This document shows positions 13,475 through 14,983 of a DNA stretch of 14,983 nucleotides, piece after piece; positions within the stretch are counted from its first letter, which is position 1, and each line of letters starts with the position of its first letter. Origin of the DNA: DASQDN01 sp035630195 (GTDB lineage Bacteria > Acidobacteriota > Terriglobia > Bryobacterales > Bryobacteraceae); assembly GCA_035630195.1 (NCBI GenBank), contig DASQLD010000401.1, positions 1-14,983 on the forward strand, written 5' to 3'. The notes under the pieces were generated by a model. It searched no databases, was not told the DNA's origin, and saw only the letters and a program-made list of their open reading frames with translations. The position numbers were made by a program, and so were the translations under genes.

Positions 13475-14983
13475 TCAGCCCCGACAACATGACGATGTCC
13501 GCATGACGTCGGACACTGAAGCGTAGAGATGTTTGCCATCTCTAGACCATGCGATCCGCCGCGCGATGACGACGTTTCTCGGCCAGAAATCAGTAAGCTG
13601 TCGCCAGGTGTGGTCGGACGTCGACAAGGCCCACAGATTACTTGTCGACCCGTCGTTGAGCGGCGCGGCTAGCCACTTCCCATCGCCGGAAAGAAAAGGT
13701 TGGAAATTCACGGCGCTAACGGGGACGCGCGCTCCGGAAACCTTTCCAATTGCCACTGACGAACCGTTCTCAGGTCTCGCAGCACGAATTTCGTAGTCAT
13801 AGACACCTGTGGCCTGGGTCAGGATCGTACTGTAGTACATCACCGAACCGTCCGAAGCCAAGGCACAGGCGACAGTGTTGTCGTTTCGTACTGTGCGGGG
13901 TTGACCGCCATCAATCGGCGCCTTTCGGATTCGATGAACGCCTTGTTCTGAATCGGAATAGTAAAGCCATTGGCCATCACCGGACCAGCACGCCCACACG
14001 CCCGCAATCTCCAGATCTCGCGGCTCGCTGCCGTCCGGTTTAACCAGCCACAAGGTCACATCCGCACGAGCCGATTTTCGGCTCGAGAGAAATTGGACTA
14101 GATCACCACGGGGCGACCAGAGCGGCACAGCGACTACTCCCCGGCCGTACTCACGCGTGATCGGGCGCATAGCGCCATCCGCAGTCCGCGCCGCCCAAAC
14201 ATTGGAGTGACCCCCGCTATCGGATAGAAACACGACTTCGGTTTCATCGGGGCTTACCGAAACCGTCTGCACCTGACCTGTCTGTCGCGTTATTCTGATG
14301 CCGCGTTTAGCGTTGTCCGCAGGTTTCCCGTCGATCGGGAATTTCCAAATATCGGAATGAGAGCGAACACGACTGACCACGAGCCTCTCATCACTTCCCA
14401 CATCAGGTGACTCGTAGGAAATCTCGCCAAATGTCAGCTGGACCGAAGTGCCACGGCCGAGCGGAACCATCCACAAGTTGTACGTCGGAGGATAGCTCAT
14501 GGTGCTTCCTTGCGCAGAGCTGACGATCAGCCCCGACCCGTCTGGCGCCCACGCGAGTCCCTGGAGCAAATGGGTACCTCCAAGAAGTTCCTGCGGCTCA
14601 CCGCCGGCGAGTTCTTGCACGAACAGACTGTTACTAAAGTCCGTGCTACCCAACTCGCGCAGAAAGGCAATCCGCCGGTCATCGGGAGACCACCGCGGAC
14701 AGTAGTTGATCGTGCTTAGAAGTTTCGCGATGGCACGGCCCTTGGATCCGTCGCGTGCGGCAACTGCAAGTTCGATTGTTCCGGCTAGAAAACGAAAATA
14801 GACCAGGTTCTTGCCATCATGGCTCAGGTCGCCCGGGCCCAAAGCACTCACCAGCTTGTGTGGTGTACCACCCAGCGCCGAAATCTCCCAGATGGTACCC
14901 GGCTCACCGGGCTGAGTTCCGGACGTGTAATAGATAAGACTGCCTGAATCCGGCGCCCATCGCGGGCCGTAGTGATCCACATC
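13475..14983 (-). CDS. PD40/TolB-like WD40 propeller protein (partial N-terminus, apparent 3' frameshift)
   Basis: At least ten PD40-type blades are visible, with the motif (W/F)S.DG..L.Y: PRWAPDSGSLIYY, PRWSPDDRRIAFL, LAWAPDGSGLIVS, VSVSPDETEVVFL, PLWSPRGDLVQFL, WACWSGDGQWLYYSD and RIAWSRDGKHLYAS among them. The frame runs off the right edge (GAT at 14983 precedes the GTG at 14980), so the N-terminus is missing. In acidobacteria such C-terminal propellers often follow a winged-helix DNA-binding domain or a Ser/Thr kinase domain, but none can be seen here. The end looks frameshifted: the current frame finishes SDVMRTSSCCRG, whereas a one-base shift near 13505-13510 reads HADIVMLSGLKW and stops at 13467. 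The latter resembles the endings (ADIV.L.GL) I recall for this family. Function unknown. Confidence 0.85.
   Translation of the reverse strand, partial: DVDHYGPRWAPDSGSLIYYTSGTQPGEPGTIWEISALGGTPHKLVSALGPGDLSHDGKNLVYFRFLAGTIELAVAARDGSKGRAIAKLLSTINYCPRWSPDDRRIAFLRELGSTDFSNSLFVQELAGGEPQELLGGTHLLQGLAWAPDGSGLIVSSAQGSTMSYPPTYNLWMVPLGRGTSVQLTFGEISYESPDVGSDERLVVSRVRSHSDIWKFPIDGKPADNAKRGIRITRQTGQVQTVSVSPDETEVVFLSDSGGHSNVWAARTADGAMRPITREYGRGVVAVPLWSPRGDLVQFLSSRKSARADVTLWLVKPDGSEPRDLEIAGVWACWSGDGQWLYYSDSEQGVHRIRKAPIDGGQPRTVRNDNTVACALASDGSVMYYSTILTQATGVYDYEIRAARPENGSSVAIGKVSGARVPVSAVNFQPFLSGDGKWLAAPLNDGSTSNLWALSTSDHTWRQLTDFWPRNVVIARRIAWSRDGKHLYASVSDVMRTSSCCRG

Overview
The window looks like a chromosomal fragment of an acidobacterium, most likely of the Solibacter/Bryobacter type. 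The main evidence is the secreted protein at 6337-8373, which combines an SBBP beta-propeller with a C-terminal TIGR03437-type domain. A truncated PD40/TolB-like propeller protein at the right edge and a coiled-coil methyltransferase fit the same group. This placement rests on family knowledge, not on a database search. Nearly every gene is on the minus strand; the exception is the SBBP protein.

Layout, read in minus-strand transcription order from the right edge. (1) 13475-14983: C-terminal part of a PD40 propeller protein, with an apparent frameshift near its end. (2) 13367 down to 8497: a tightly packed five-gene run. It encodes a PPi-type phosphofructokinase, a small SAM methyltransferase that seems to start at CTG, a TIGR00300-family (archaeal-type ornithine cyclodeaminase) protein, QueF of the queuosine pathway, and a long coiled-coil plus methyltransferase protein. 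(3) 8374-8496: a convergent intergenic region with inverted repeats and a GC-rich hairpin. (4) 6337-8373 (+): the secreted SBBP/TIGR03437 protein, divergent from metY across only 39 bp. (5) 6297 down to 4045: metY (O-acetylhomoserine sulfhydrylase) and rsgA (ribosome-assembly GTPase), 3 nt apart. (6) 4030 down to 1: a cobalamin operon. A cobalamin riboswitch is followed by a 16-codon leader ORF with its own Shine-Dalgarno sequence, then cobQ, cbiB, cobD (Thr-P decarboxylase) and a truncated btuF-like periplasmic binding protein.

Functionally, the left third is a late-stage B12 assembly and corrinoid uptake unit. CobD makes aminopropanol phosphate, CbiB attaches the aminopropanol arm, CobQ amidates the corrin ring, and the BtuF-like protein captures corrinoid for import. 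The whole unit sits under a B12 riboswitch, and its junctions overlap by 4-10 nt, which implies translational coupling. The most noteworthy item is the leader ORF between riboswitch and cobQ: its SD lies in a hairpin loop and its stop overlaps the cobQ start as ATGA. I see no CRISPR array, tRNA, rRNA, insertion sequence or phage gene. No gene-free stretch is longer than about 250 bp.
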